Positions 23,156 to 34,164 are shown, counted from the first letter of the stretch. The stretch: DNA of 64,000 nt from Doryteuthis pealeii (GCA_023376005.1 CM042147.1:118475412-118539411); one strand, 5' to 3'. Notes: a model not told the origin generated them from the sequence alone. Program-made: numbers and translations.

Positions 23156-23377
23156 TTAACTCTTAAAATCCTGTCGAGAATTTTCCTATAACCATTTATC
23201 AAAAATAGATAAAAATGGCCATTTCATTAAAAGTTACCTGTTATTTCCCTTAAATTAAAGACTTCTGAATATGTTTTATATTACATTTAAACAAAGGCTA
23301 TCATTTGGGGTAGATTAGGAAATTGAATGTGACTTCCAGCCAGGTGGAATGAGGTGGTATAGGACATTAAGAGTTAA
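23156..23377 (-). mobile_element. TTAA-flanked MITE (copy A)
   Basis: TTAACTCTTAAAATCCTG start and GGACATTAAGAGTTAA end. The interior is the reverse complement of the copies at 17,775 and 18,989 (CATTTGGGGTAGATTAGG here). TTAA is intact on both sides. Confidence 0.8.
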
Positions 23378-23751
23378 ATAGCATTACAAACATTTAGGTT
23401 TAGCTAACATCATTCAAAAAGATTATTTTTTCTCTTGTGACAGTTATGTCAGTGGGGTTTTTTTTTGGGGGGGGGGGTTTACAAATTGGGGAAACTGTCA
23501 TAATATTTGTTCGTGTCTAATATTGAAGATAGAAAATAATCAATATTTTTATGTGTGTGTTATGCCTTTTATTTTAAGACAGAAATGTAAAATTCATACA
23601 GTTTGTAGATAAAATTCTGTGAATGTTGAAAAAGGTTGGAAGTTTCTTGCTAGATATTTCTCACTTAATTAGGCTTAATGATTGAGTAGAACAGTTGAAG
23701 GTGATAGCAATCAAAAACATTACTTAAGTAATTGATGATACTATATGTTAG

Positions 23752-24041
23752 AAGGCGCGTGGTCTAATAGTTAGTCGTAGGAAATGGACTCGTCAACGCG
23801 AGTTCAATTCCTGGACGAAGCTGTTGGAATTTCACATGGTGCTAATACCCTTGGGAAAGGTATGAATCCAATTCTCCTTCCAGTTATGGGTAAATAGCAG
23901 GGCAGACTGGACTCTTTAACCATGGCTAGGTAACCAGTCTAGGAGAAGGAAAACTCTGAATTCAAACCTGTTAAACTCTGCTTAAGAAATTGACTTTGTG
24001 TCGCATCCTGCTCGTGCGGAGGGGTTGGTAAATATATATAT
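23752..24041 (+). mobile_element. SINE-B (copy A)
   Basis: GAAGGCGCGTGGTCTAATAG head, GAGTTCAATTCCTGGACGAA B box, and GGGGTTGGTAAATATATATA end. Confidence 0.85.
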
Positions 24042-24309
24042 GAAAGAAGATAACCAACATACTCAAAATGTCTAACTCAAATGTTGAAAATCATTTGCAC
24101 ATTTTTGGTTATGTTAATCCTTTGATGTGTGGTTTCTAATTAAGCAGCAAAAAAAAAAAAAACACTCTTGGGACATATTTTCTTTTAGTTAGTTTCATCA
24201 GCAAAAAAAAAAAAACAATTTTTTAAATAAAAATCTTAGAAAATAACAAGTTTCTACAGGGAGTAGGTATTTATAAAGCCACACATCAAAGGGGTTAACA
24301 GAACGCAAG

Positions 24310-24411
24310 GTTTCAAATATGGGGCATTCAGTGCCCCATATTGCTATTTAGTAGTATTGGATCTGCAAGACTAGCTTGCTAACCATTACACTACAATGGA
24401 ACTCCCAAGTT
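24310..24411 (-). mobile_element. SINE-D fragment (copy A)
   Basis: GGGGCATTCAGTGCCCC, TAGTAGTATTGGATCTGC and AGACTAGCTTGCTAACCATT are SINE-D on the minus strand. Partner: 41,932-42,030. Confidence 0.55.
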
Positions 24412-24493
24412 TCTACAGGGTGTATGTCCTTTTCAACATTATTGAATTATTAAGAAAATATGAAGAATTAAAAACTTCTTTTTTAAATTACCA

Positions 24494-24670
24494 TTGAGAA
24501 AGGTATGAATCCAACTGTACTTCTTCCAGCCATGAGTAAATAGTAGGGCAGTCTGGGTTGTTTTTAACTTAGATATGGCAACCAGTCTAGGAGAAGGAAA
24601 AGTAAATTCAAACCTGTTAAACTCTGCTTAAAAATTTATCTTGTATTGTGTCCTGCTTGTGCTGGGTTGG
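24494..24670 (+). mobile_element. SINE-B 3' fragment (copy A)
   Basis: GAGAAAGGTATGAATCCAAC, AGTCTAGGAGAAGGAAAAGT and AACCTGTTAAACTCTGCTTA. Head missing. Confidence 0.75.
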
Positions 24671-25204
24671 ATTATAATGGCTATTATTATTCTCTTAATA
24701 TGATTTTTCTTACTTTATACTCATCCAAAAATGTTGTCTGTGTACTCAAGTCCCCTTTACCTTTCTTTCTTTTTACATCAGTGTGACACTTTCAGGTGAA
24801 CTGATAAACAAATTTAGTGACATTTTTTCTCTTAGATGTGGGTTACTCTCAACTATAGAATGATAGTCTGAAAATATATAAAAGCAATTGAAATTAAGAT
24901 AAAAGAAATTCTAATTTAAAAAAATAAAAAAAATTTTAAACTGTGCTACATTTTTGGAAAGTTTTTTTTTTTTTTTTTTTTTTTTTTTTGTAAACCTTAA
25001 TTTATTTCAATGCAAACAATATGAAAGATCTATTTGAAAATGTCAACATGGAAGACATTGTCCTTTTTTAGGTGAATAAAATTATACCATAGAATATAGA
25101 CATGAACTTAATCAATACCATACAACATGATCCCCAATGGTGCTAACACATTGTTAAAACCAATTGCTAAAAAGTATAAATATAAATACACAACACATAT
25201 TACT

Positions 25205-25281
25205 TCCTAACCGTTAGGCATGACATAACCCCAGACAGGTTGATATGCCATTAAAATCAGTCAACCAACCAACTTGATTTA
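25205..25281 (+). mobile_element. Repeat family F 3' end (copy A)
   Basis: GGCATGACATAACCCCAGAC, AGGTTGATATGCCATTAAAA and an AACCAACCAAC tail. The same ending occurs at 26,463, 36,775 and their copy B partners. Confidence 0.5.
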
Positions 25282-25639
25282 TTCCTTCTTTTTGTGCTGA
25301 CTGTTGAGCATCGGTTTAATGATTGTATGAGACAGAATTTTTTTTAATCATGTATAATTGTAAACTTAGCTGGGATTCTAATTAATTATTTTCTTTTTAC
25401 TAAAGCGATATTTATCCATCCATATATGCAATTGTCACTCACTCATTTCAACAACTGAATTTTCCACCAAACCAAAAGAGACAAATAACAACTGTGTATC
25501 ATTAATTATTATAATCTTTTATTTAATTAACATTTGCCTTAAAATGATTTCCATAATATTATTGTAAAAAGTAATATCGCTACTGATACAAAAAAAACTT
25601 TTACACCAAATTCTCAATGATCTTGGGATTCAGATTTTC

Positions 25640-25945
25640 AAATAATGTTTGTGTTATGTTTTTAACATACAAATAAAAATACGGAAGACTGAAATGATAA
25701 TGCAAGACCAGGTTGTTGTAAAATTAACAAGGTTTTATTTAACACAGGGTAGAGAATGCTTCTACCCTCAAGTGACTTAACCAGTCCAAAACGTTGCGTC
25801 CCAACATAAACAAACGCCAATCTACAAGTAACATGGCGGAAATCCCACTTCCAGGTTTTGACCAAATTAAAGGGGAACAATTCTATTTTTGTTAGGTCTA
25901 CCTAACAAGTTTGTATGTAAACGTTATAACATTATCAAGATAATA
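25640..25945 (-). mobile_element. Possible solo LTR (copy A)
   Basis: On the minus strand the segment opens TGTTATAACGTTTACATAC, contains the palindrome TTGTTAGGTAGACCTAACAA, and further on has TGTTAAATAAAACCTTGTTA (AATAAA-type poly(A) signal) before TTACAACAACCTGG. That is the order U3-R-U5 would show. I found no target duplication and no internal retroelement sequence, so a DNA element is also possible. Confidence 0.35.
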
Positions 25946-26367
25946 CACAACACCTTTCTGATTGATTAAACTGGATCTCTTTGTTTTCTTCTAATAGACT
26001 ATCCATTTTCTTTCATTGCTAGTTACTAATCTGTCCCAAAATGGCAAGATGCATTTAGGAGAGTGCAGAGAGATACGCATATCTACCCTGGCTTTACAGT
26101 TGGCTTCTGTCAAATCATAGAGAAGCCATTTTTCCAATTTGGGCACCTTTTTGCAAGTTGTTGCAAAATAATGGTGAACTATTGAATGACTTCAATTCAG
26201 TTAATCTAATTCTTCAGCCATAGCATGTGTCTGTGCAAACATTCTCCTCTTTTTTTTTTCCCCGGTTGATGTGGAAAGATAAGAAAAAAAGGGAGATGCC
26301 CAAAGAGGCATAACAAACAAATAACAGCACTGATTTCTATCAAGTTCATGCAAAAACAGATCAAGGG

Positions 26368-26626
26368 CTTCCCATCATGGTATAATGGTTAACAAGCTAG
26401 TCTCCCAGGTCCGTTACTACTGAATAGCTAGTTTGATCCTCTCTGGATGTCCCATTGAAAAAAATAAATTGAATACCATCAAGAATGAATAAAACAAAAT
26501 GCCTTCGGCATAAAATAACCTAACAAGGGTTGACCTGCCGTAAAGTTTAACCAACCAACCAACTGGATGTCCCATACTTGTGTTACATCCTACCAGTGGT
26601 AAACGGTTTGCATAAATACCAACAAA
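26368..26626 (+). mobile_element. SINE-D interrupted by repeat F (copy A)
   Basis: Head TCCCATCATGGTATAATGGT, GGTCCGTTACTACTGAATAG and CTGGATGTCCCAT; family-F sequence (TTCGGCATAAAATAACCTAA, GGTTGACCTGCCGTAAAG, AACCAACCAACC) intervenes, and CTGGATGTCCCATACTTGTG then resumes. CTGGATGTCCCAT on both sides looks like a target-site duplication. Confidence 0.6.
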
Positions 26627-26712
26627 TGCAGATCATCATTAAACTCAACATTTTTAAGCTAAAATCACCTTACCTAAATCTTTCTTCTAACAACCTTCAA
26701 TTTCTTTTCAAT

Positions 26713-26972
26713 AAGTAAGTAAAAGTAAAGTCGTCAGGGCAGCCAAATGTCGGTATCAGCCAATCAGCGAGAGTCTATCCCCTTTTCACTAATGCTAGAC
26801 CAAGGAGATTGTTTATGTGTCTGAGGTGGAGCGCCACACCTACCATCAGCTCCTCACTTTACCACACAGATCCCTGTGCTACTCATACGCCGAGTTGGCA
26901 AGGGCCTGTATCGAACTGGGAACCTTGTAGTTTCTAGCTAAACACTCTACCGACTGAGCTAACCCGGCCCTT
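26713..26972 (-). mobile_element. SINE-A, full length (copy A)
   Basis: Minus-strand copy starting AGGGCCGGGTTAGCTCAGTC with tail GACTTTACTTTTACTTAC. Partner: 44,736. Confidence 0.88.
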
Positions 26973-27443
26973 CTTTTCAATAATCTATCCCATAAATACT
27001 ATCAATATTTTTAGTTATTTCTACAATATTATCTTTTCTCTAAATAAATAGCACTACATGTCTTATATGTTCTGTAGATATATTGTGTATCTTTAGGATG
27101 GTCATGTTAATAAGTTCAATTGATAAATCTGACAATGTAAGTGTATTTGTTTAAAATACTACAAAGAAATAATAGTATGTATTGTTATCATTCAGATATT
27201 TTTAGAAAACACATTCAATTTATCTCTATATCTGACATTACTTATGAGATGACCTGATAAATCCCCCAAAAATAACTTTTTTTTTTTTTTTTTACTTTTT
27301 TACTTATCTCTAAATACAACAATTAGAAGAGAAAATATTGAATGTATATATCTATCTAAGGTATGTATATTTTCAAAATAAAATCAAGTCCATTCTCTAA
27401 CCTACTTCCATCATTTATATTGGGTAAATGGTCAGTTTTACTA

Positions 27444-27592
27444 TCTGATATCTGAGGCATCCCCTAAAGGGGGAATGCTAATGGAATTGAGCAGTTTTTA
27501 CCCTCTCTCTCTCTATGGGAGGATCACTTTGTGGGAGTTCCCTTTTGTCACCCCCCTGCCACTATGGTGGTGGGGGATAAACCACTTTAAAG
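27444..27592. mobile_element. SINE-C 3'-part fragment (copy A)
   Basis: ATATCTGAGGCATCCCCTAA, AGGGGGAATGCTAATGGAAT, then TCTATGGGAGGATCACTTTG and a C/G-rich inverted pair (CCCCCTGCCACTATGG/GGTGGTGGGGG). Partner: 45,442. Confidence 0.45.
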
Positions 27593-28006
27593 AACAGAAC
27601 TTTTTTTTTTATATTGGATTTATTTATTTAATATTTCACTTGATTTTTTTTTTTTTTTTTTTTTTTTTTAAACATTTGACAAGATTTTTTCAATTTAAAT
27701 ATTCAATAGAAAATACTTAAATCAATACTTTTATAAAAATTGACATTTTTTTTAAGCAGATTGAAGTTATTTTATCTTCATTTATAAACTTGAAACTTCA
27801 AATCTTGATGACACATTTTTTTCTCTTGAAGACAATCAAGTATTTGTAACATGGCCAAGTTTTATGTTACCCTTATTTTGCTATTTCAAAATAGATTAAT
27901 GAACGTTTATAATTACAATAAATAATGTATGAATATTGATAATAAAACAATCCTCTACAATTGTTTTTCTAATTTTTGTGTGTATACGCTGTTTGTATTT
28001 TTGTAG

Positions 28007-28057
28007 ATCTGGGACAAATCTGAAGATGGACAGTGGCATCAATCTGCTTGCTGGAAG
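28007..28057 (+). CDS. SEH1L: SEH1L exon 1 of those seen, copy A (IWDKSEDGQWHQSACWK)
   Basis: This 51-bp exon encodes 17 residues, IWDKSEDGQWHQSACWK. It matches the end of the first WD40 blade of Seh1 (human VWDKSE...WH...WK). The acceptor is TTTTGTAG and the donor GTAAAT, with phase 0 at both ends. Seh1 is a six-bladed beta-propeller that docks on Nup85 in the nuclear pore Y complex and on Mios in GATOR2. The reading frame must continue from an upstream exon carrying the initiator Met and about 40 residues, which I could not find in the window. An identical exon lies in copy B at 46,031-46,081, so this is probably the same exon assembled twice. Confidence 0.93.
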
Positions 28058-29387
28058 GTAAATACCAAATCATTATATCAAAAAGATCTTTTTTTTTTTA
28101 ACATTTGTTCAATTCTATTGATGGAAATTTTAATTGTATCAAAGTTTTAATGGATGTTTTTGTTGTAAGTAATTCTGGAATTAGGAATTTTTTTAAAATA
28201 TTTTTTTTTATAAGCAAATGTGCTCAATTGGATTCTATCACATATTTTTCTGTTAAGTCAAAATAATTTTATGGGACAAAATATTAACTTGAAGACTTGG
28301 CTATAGAAGAATTTAAGTCTTAAAAAGAGGGGAAAAAAGGGTTGAAATGGGTGAGTTTACCAATGATCATCACCCAAAACTTCATACATTTTTTTAATAC
28401 TATCTTTTTCCTATAATTGTTGTTACAAGTAATATATAAAATATATATGAAAATGTACCAACTATTGTGGGACAAAAGTTGTAATAATTACAAACATTAT
28501 TTTCTAATTCAAAACAATTTTAATAATAAAAAAGATTTCATTAAACCTGTACTACATTAAGATTTAAACTTAATTGTTGCAAAAATATCTTAAATTGAAA
28601 ATTCATTTAGTATTTGGATTTTAATATAGATGTTACTTTATTCATATTGGCAAAGTAAAACATTTCTTGAGAATGAGAACAGAAAACTTTTATGAAGCTC
28701 TGTTTTTATCTTGCTTTTATTTCTCAACAAGGTCCATAAGACATATTGACCCTATGACATTATGATTTACTTTAGTCATATTTGCTGGCTTTGTTCTTTC
28801 AAGGCTCAATCCCCAATATAATGATATCTTGGAAAAACCTTAATTTCCCCTTTTGATTGCAAAACACAAATTTCCTTCTTTGCTTCATCTCATCACTTTT
28901 GGTCCCATGTTATCTTCACTGACGTCATCAATCTCATCTTCCAATGTTTTCTTCTTATGATCAAACCAACATGCAGATCACACCTGCACATCTGGGGTCA
29001 CAAACTTTACCCTAACCTACTCTACTGGCAAATCACCATGATACACAGATTCCTTTTAGACAATTGAAAGTTAAAAAATAGAAAGAAAAAACACTTGACT
29101 ATAAATCATAATAAACAGAATAATAAATGAATAAATATATTTTTTTAAATAATATGAATAAAGATTATCTTTGGTCAAAGTCTCTATTTAAAATTCAAAA
29201 GAAGATATTTATTACTAAAATACACTGTACAAATCCACTTTAAATGAAAAGGTACAAATCTTTTTTTTTTTTTGGGGGGGGGGTCTCTATCTTTTTAACA
29301 CTATTTCTCTTGTCATTTTGGGTAAAAGTAGATATTACATAAAACAAGTAGAAAATTTAAATTTTTTACTAATATTTTTGATTTTAG

Positions 29388-29493
29388 GCACATACTGGCT
29401 CAGTGTGGAGAGTAACGTGGGCACATCCAGATTTTGGCCAGGTTATAGCAACATGTTCATTTGACCGAGCAGCAGGCATTTGGGAAGAACTTC
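29388..29493 (+). CDS. SEH1L: SEH1L exon 2, copy A ([17 protein letters not shown]... blade)
   Basis: A 106-bp exon, phase 0 in and phase 1 out. It begins [20 protein letters not shown] and ends with the WD-type strand [12 protein letters not shown]. This is a complete WD40 blade core: the GH-like start AHTGSVW, the structural Asp in SFDR, and a terminal IWEE in place of WD. Human Seh1 has [20 protein letters not shown] and AVWEE at the same place. The acceptor is GATTTTAG and the donor GTGAGT. The copy B version differs by one synonymous change (GTG versus GTA, Val). Confidence 0.95.
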
Positions 29494-29683
29494 GTGAGTC
29501 ATTCATCTTTTATTTCTCATGATTTTTTTTTCTTTCTTTTTTTTCTTTTTCTTATCACTTTTCTTTAGGTAAAAATATAAAGGATTTGCTGTTTAGTGTC
29601 TCTGTTAGTGATGAATTTGATATTTCTTAAAGTTGCTTTATTTTAAATGGTTGTTTAAAATATTGAATGAAACATTTCATAAT

Positions 29684-29791
29684 GTATAATGACTAAGAAA
29701 TAATTTATTTTATTTTTACTACACTGAGTTGATTATTACTTATCAACTCAGTGTAGTAAAAATAAAATAAATTATTTCTTAGTCATTATAC
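29684..29791. repeat. Perfect 50-bp inverted repeat, copy A only
   Basis: Arms 29,684-29,733 and 29,742-29,791 are exact reverse complements around an 8-base loop (TATTACTT). In copy B (about 47,870-47,930) only the right arm is present, diverged by small indels. Sequence within the SEH1L intron after exon 2. Confidence 0.85.
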
Positions 29792-30007
29792 AAGGACTGA
29801 CTTTTGGCAGTAGAATTTTTATAAGATATCTACTGTTTTTTTTTCTTTTCAAATCTTGAATTATTTACATTTATTCCTATCCTTTTTATTAACATGTACT
29901 CTATAAGAGAATTGATTTGTAAAACACTGATTCTCAAAGGGGAGACACTTGACACTCAGAAGGTGAATTTGAATCATATGTACTAATCCTAAGTACATTA
30001 GTGATAT

Positions 30008-30076
30008 ATAATAAATTCAGTAGTAACAGATCTACAAGTCTAGCTTGCTAACCATTATACCACGATGAGATGCTCT
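30008..30076 (-). mobile_element. SINE-D fragment before exon 3 (copy A)
   Basis: TTCAGTAGTAACAGATCTAC, AAGTCTAGCTTGCTAACCAT and TATACCACGATGAGATGC; the minus-strand tRNA-like head ends about 40 bp before the exon 3 acceptor. Confidence 0.55.
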
Positions 30077-30120
30077 ACACCACAACATTTGATTTTTTTT
30101 TTTTTTTTTTTTTTTTTCAG

Positions 30121-30239
30121 CTTGTGAATCTCGGGATGAAACTTCACGAACAAAATGGGTAAAAAGACCAAATTTGGTTGACAGCCGCTCATCTGTAACA
30201 GATGTTAAATTTGCTCCCAAACATCTTGGCCTTCAATTG
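30121..30239 (+). CDS. SEH1L: SEH1L exon 3, copy A (intact frame)
   Basis: A 119-bp exon, phase 1 in and phase 0 out. It contains [19 protein letters not shown] followed by [11 protein letters not shown]. Human Seh1 has [27 protein letters not shown] at this position, so identity is secure. The acceptor follows a T23 tract and the donor is GTAAGT. The frame is intact here, with CTCGGGATG giving S-R-D. Copy B has lost one G of this GGG and is frameshifted, so copy A supplies the correct version. A SINE-D fragment in antisense lies just upstream of the polypyrimidine tract. Confidence 0.95.
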
Positions 30240-30284
30240 GTAAGTAATAAATTATTGTAGTAACATTTGAAATATACAATGCTG

Positions 30285-30567
30285 TATTTACCCAACCTTT
30301 CAAGTAGGATGTAACACAAGGTCAATTTTTAAGCAGAGTACAACTTGTTTTCAGAGTTTTCCTTCTACTAGACTAGTTGTCTATGTCAAAATTAAAGAAC
30401 CCAGTTTGCTTGACAATTTATCCATGGCTAGGGGGAGAAAAGTCAGATTTATACTTTCCTCGTTGGTATTAGTGCTATATTTAATGCAAACAGTATCGTC
30501 CAGCATTTGAACTCTGATCACCGGGTCCATTTCCAATGATGAAAACCATTATACCACAAGTTCCTCC
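30285..30567 (-). mobile_element. SINE-B, old (copy A)
   Basis: TATTTACCCAACCTTTCAAG, GATGTAACACAAGGTCAATT and CATTATACCACAAG keep the SINE-B order on the minus strand. Partner: 49,546. Confidence 0.65.
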
Positions 30568-30865
30568 ATGATTATACCTATAAACTATTCAGCTGACACT
30601 TGTATTTTATAATGTTCCTTTTATAAAGTATTATTTTCTTTAAAATCTAATACATCGTTAATTTTTAAAAGAAAAACAAAAGGCATATTTTTGCAATCAT
30701 TTATAAAATTACCATTTTTATCTCATTATTATGGCTACTTAGACAAACAATGGATTGGAAAGTGTTAAAATTGTTTTTCAGTTTGTTTTTTGTTTTTTGT
30801 TTTTTTTGTTTTGTTTTTTTTTAATCACTAAATATTTATAATAAATTTTATTTCTTATATTCCAG

Positions 30866-30996
30866 GCAACTTGTACGTCAGATGGAATGGTGAGGATTTA
30901 TCAAGCACCTGATGTTATGAATCTTAGTCATTGGTCATTGGATTATGAAATTCATTGTAAACTTAGTTGTAGTTCATTATCATGGAATCCTTCCAG
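30866..30996 (+). CDS. SEH1L: SEH1L exon 4, copy A ([12 protein letters not shown]... blade)
   Basis: A 131-bp exon, phase 0 in and phase 2 out, 43 full codons. It includes [20 protein letters not shown] and the end [13 protein letters not shown]. It corresponds to human [21 protein letters not shown] and CKLSCSCISWNPS. It closes one WD blade (SDGMVRIY) and opens the next (SLSWNP). The acceptor is TATTCCAG and the donor GTAATT. Its translation is the same as the copy B exon. Confidence 0.95.
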
Positions 30997-31050
30997 GTAA
31001 TTACATTCATTGATTTTTCTTGATTGAACTTTTATAGCAAAATATATATT

Positions 31051-31342
31051 ACTTTCGTCCCATAACAGTTGTTATATTATTATGATGTAATGAATATGTA
31101 AATACCTTGGTATCCCCAACTATAATCTGATTGGACAGTGTCCTCTATAAATATTCGACACTGTGGTGGTACAAGCGCCTAAAACTACTAGTCAGAATAC
31201 CACCACGACTGCTCAGAAGACTTACTGCTATCCGACGCACCAGCTACTACTGCGATAATATACCTTACTACCAACTTCATAATATATCCCTTAACCCGGA
31301 TATATCATATTATATGCAAATTTAACAAATATTATAGGACAG
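31051..31342 (+). mobile_element. TIR element or solo LTR with CCAAT and TATA boxes (copy A)
   Basis: Ends GTCCCATAACAGTTGTTATA and, inverted, AACAAATATTATAGGAC. Inside are TCTGATTGGACAGTG (inverted CCAAT) and CCTCTATAAATATTCGACAC (TATA box) in promoter-like spacing, followed by a 64-codon open frame that is kept in both copies but resembles nothing I know. The GTCCCATAAYAGTTGTTA end word recurs at 35,387. Confidence 0.4.
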
Positions 31343-31799
31343 GAAGTAATAGTGTTCTGAATGATAACATATATAATTGTCATCTTATCTCTCTTTCTCT
31401 TTCAAATTGAATTATTGTGTTTGCTAAATTATACATTAATTACTTTGGATCAGTGTCCTCATTTTTGCTATTTGGTTTCATATTTTGACCATTGTACTTT
31501 CCAACAAAACTTTGGTTTCTACAGCATTTAGTAACCTTAGAAAAAATGTCAGCCAGAACCCTTTATTTGATCAACAGGAGTATATAAAATAATAAATAAT
31601 AATGATAATGAAATTTATTGTGTACAGTGTTCAGGTGCACCACAACTCATCAAAGTCTCATGTCAAGTACACAGAATAATGTATTAGTGTAAGGAACATG
31701 AACAGTTTACAGTAGTAATATGCATGTATGTGTACGCGTGTGTGCAGATTGTTCTGATTTCCTTACATGCCATATTCAGTGTCCTTCCAAGAGTGTGTC

Positions 31800-31950
31800 C
31801 TGGGTATGAAAAAAAAACAGCATCTGGTTGTGAGACTCCAGTTTTATAGTTCTAGAGTGTGGAGTTAACCCTTTGTTGCAATTAATACTGAGTCAACTCT
31901 GACCCAAAGTGATTGTCTATGTTAGGTTCCCATCTATGGTCAAATAGATC
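31800..31950. mobile_element. Repeat family F, 5' part (copy A)
   Basis: GGTATGAAAAAAAAACAGCA, TGTGGAGTTAACCCTTTGTT, ACTCTGACCCAAAGTGATTG and GGTTCCCATCTATGG resemble 36,830-36,930 (GTGGAGCACCCTTCATCACC, TTTTGACCCGGAGTGG, GGGTCCCATCTATGGG). Partner: 50,975-51,120. Confidence 0.35.
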
Positions 31951-32251
31951 TATTTGAATATTATTAGTAGTATTAGATAATAATACTTAAAACCATATAA
32001 CTATAATTTTTTTGTTTGAAGAATAATTACTTGAAGCTGTTATTGTTTGCAAAGAATTATTATTATTAATTACTTGAAATCATAGGATTGTTTGAAAAAC
32101 TTGATGAAATCATAAATTATGTGCAAATTCTTAGTATTAGATAGGAATACTTAAAACTTATATAACTATGCAAACAAATGATTATTATTAAATAAGAATG
32201 ATAACTTGAAACCATATAATTGCTTGAAAAGAAAAAAGACTGACTTTGACA

Positions 32252-32498
32252 TTAATTCTTAACAACTCCTGTTGAGAATATTTTAAGTCCAGAGCCCCAT
32301 TCCTATAAGGATTTTTTTTTTAAATGGCTAAAAATGGTCTTTTCATTTAAAGTTACCTGTTATTTCCTTTAAACCAAAGACTTCTAAATATATTTGATAT
32401 TACATTTAAACAAAAGCTATCATTTGGGGTAGATTAGGAAAATGAATGTGACTTCTGGCCGGATGGAATGAGGCAGTATATAGGGTGTTAAGAGTTAA
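32252..32498 (-). mobile_element. TTAA-flanked MITE (copy A)
   Basis: TTAATTCTTAACAACTCCTG start and GGGTGTTAAGAGTTAA end; interior CATTTGGGGTAGATTAGG as at 23,156. Partner: 51,432-51,633, which lacks about 45 bp. Confidence 0.78.
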
Positions 32499-32710
32499 AT
32501 AACCCAATAAGGATTGGCAACTAATCTTCCTAAGAAATTTTAGAGCTTGTAACTGTCTGAGGCTGTTCTGCCTGTTCTCTGTGTTCAGCTCTACCTGATT
32601 TGGAGATTAATCTCAGGACTTTGAGAGAACTAAATGGACTTCAACAGCATGTCATCTAGGGCACCACAACCTTCTTCTTTTCTTTTTTTTTAACATGTTC
32701 ATCACGAAAA

Positions 32711-32936
32711 AAGTAAAGAAGTTGTTGGGGTGTCCTAAAGTCAGTATCAGGCAGACAGCAAGGGAGTCTATCCCCTTTTCATTAGCACTAGACCAAGGAG
32801 ATTGTTTTTAAGCGTCTTACCATCAGTTCCTCATTTTACCGCACAGATCCCTGTGCTACTCATACGTTGAGTTGGCATGGGTCGGTATCGAACAATATAC
32901 CTTGAGGTTCCCAGCCGAACGCTCTACCGACTGAGA
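32711..32936 (-). mobile_element. SINE-A, old (copy A)
   Basis: GTATCAGGCAGACAGCAAGG, AGTCTATCCCCTTTTCATTA and AACGCTCTACCGACTGAG on the minus strand, with an internal gap. Partner: 51,844. Confidence 0.78.
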
Positions 32937-33115
32937 AAGGACATTAATTAATGTTTTTGCTACATTACCTGTGCCGAATAACATGAATTACATAACATTC
33001 TATTTTGGAAATTCACACCTCATCTTCGTTTTGTCCTTCCCACATTGTTGTGGCTATTACCTGCTTTTCAGTGGTGCTATTTAGCCTCTGGAGAATCCCT
33101 GTTGTTCTATTTTTG

Positions 33116-33117
<2 letters not shown>

Positions 33118-33154
<37 letters not shown>

Positions 33155-33326
33155 AACCCCTCTGCACGAGCAGGATGCGATATAAGGTCAATTTCTTAAG
33201 CGGAGTTTAACAGGTTGAATTCAGAGTTTTCCTTTCCTAGACAGGTTACCTAACCATGGTTGAAGAGTCCAATCTGCCCTACTATTTTACCTGGAGGGAG
33301 TATACTTGGATTCATACCTTTTCCCA
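33118..33326 (-). mobile_element. (TA)n plus SINE-B (copy A)
   Basis: A TA repeat (33,118-33,152) adjoins TACCAACCCCTCTGCACGAG, the 3' end of SINE-B on the minus strand, and the element runs to GGATTCATACCTTTTCCC. The microsatellite probably grew from the SINE 3' tail (GGTAAATATATA). Partner: 52,255-52,475. Confidence 0.78.
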
Positions 33327-33717
33327 CTGACTTAATTATTTATATATGGATCAGTATTTCTGCTTGTCTATAGATTTGGGATAATAACATCTTAATATCA
33401 AATCACTCAAATAAAAAGAAGAAAACTAAAAACAAAGTAGCACAGAAGATAGAAGATGAAAGTATATAAGGTTATAGTGAGAGGGAGGACAAAAGTGAGA
33501 GAGATTAAATATTGTAATCTACCTGTTTATTATTCATGAAAAATCACAGATATGTTTGAAGTTCTAAAAGATTTTGTGTTACCATAACAACAGAATTTTT
33601 CATTGCTTTAATAGCAAGATCAGGTCACATGACTTATATAAGTATATGTTGTTATATATAAATATTAATTTTCCCTTTTCTTTCAATATATTTTCCATTT
33701 GTTATGTTTTTTTTTAG

Positions 33718-33810
33718 ATCTTGCCCACCAATGATTGCAGTGGGCAGTGATGATGCAAATCCTTCTGCTGGAGGAAAAGTTTTGTCTATCAATATAATGA
33801 TCAACAAAAG
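33718..33810 (+). CDS. SEH1L: SEH1L exon 5, copy A (frameshifted by two homopolymer indels)
   Basis: The 93-bp exon begins in phase (AG+A) and reads SCPPMIAVGSDDANPSAGGK, matching human SPMIAVGSDDSSPNAMAK. One T is then missing (GTTTTGTC versus GTTTTTGTC in copy B), which shifts the frame before VFVYQYNDQQ. One A is added near the 3' end (CAACAAAAG versus CAACAAAG), and the donor has lost its G (GTAATA versus GTAAGT). All differences sit in homopolymers or at a splice site, and copy B is fully intact. Residual sequencing error in this copy is more likely than a real mutation. Confidence 0.85.
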
Positions 33811-34164
33811 GTAATAATATTTCTTTTGATTTTTTAACATTTGAAAATGATAGTTTTTAATTGTCCTTTAATACTTTTTATAAAAAGCTTTGTGTTTCTC
33901 TTTTTAATATTAAAATAATTTTAATGCATCATTATTAAGACTCTACAACTTTTATTCCTAATGCTATTTTAATGTAACCTTCCTCCTACTTTTTTTATCA
34001 AGTTCCTATGAAACAATTATCAAATAACTAATCAGACTAGAATTTGATTGGGATAATTTATCTAAAATATTTTCTCTTGATAAATTAAGTAGCAATTAAT
34101 TTTTAAATCAATGAACTTGTAAAAAAAAAAAAAAAAAAATTTAAATCCTTTTATATTGGAGACA

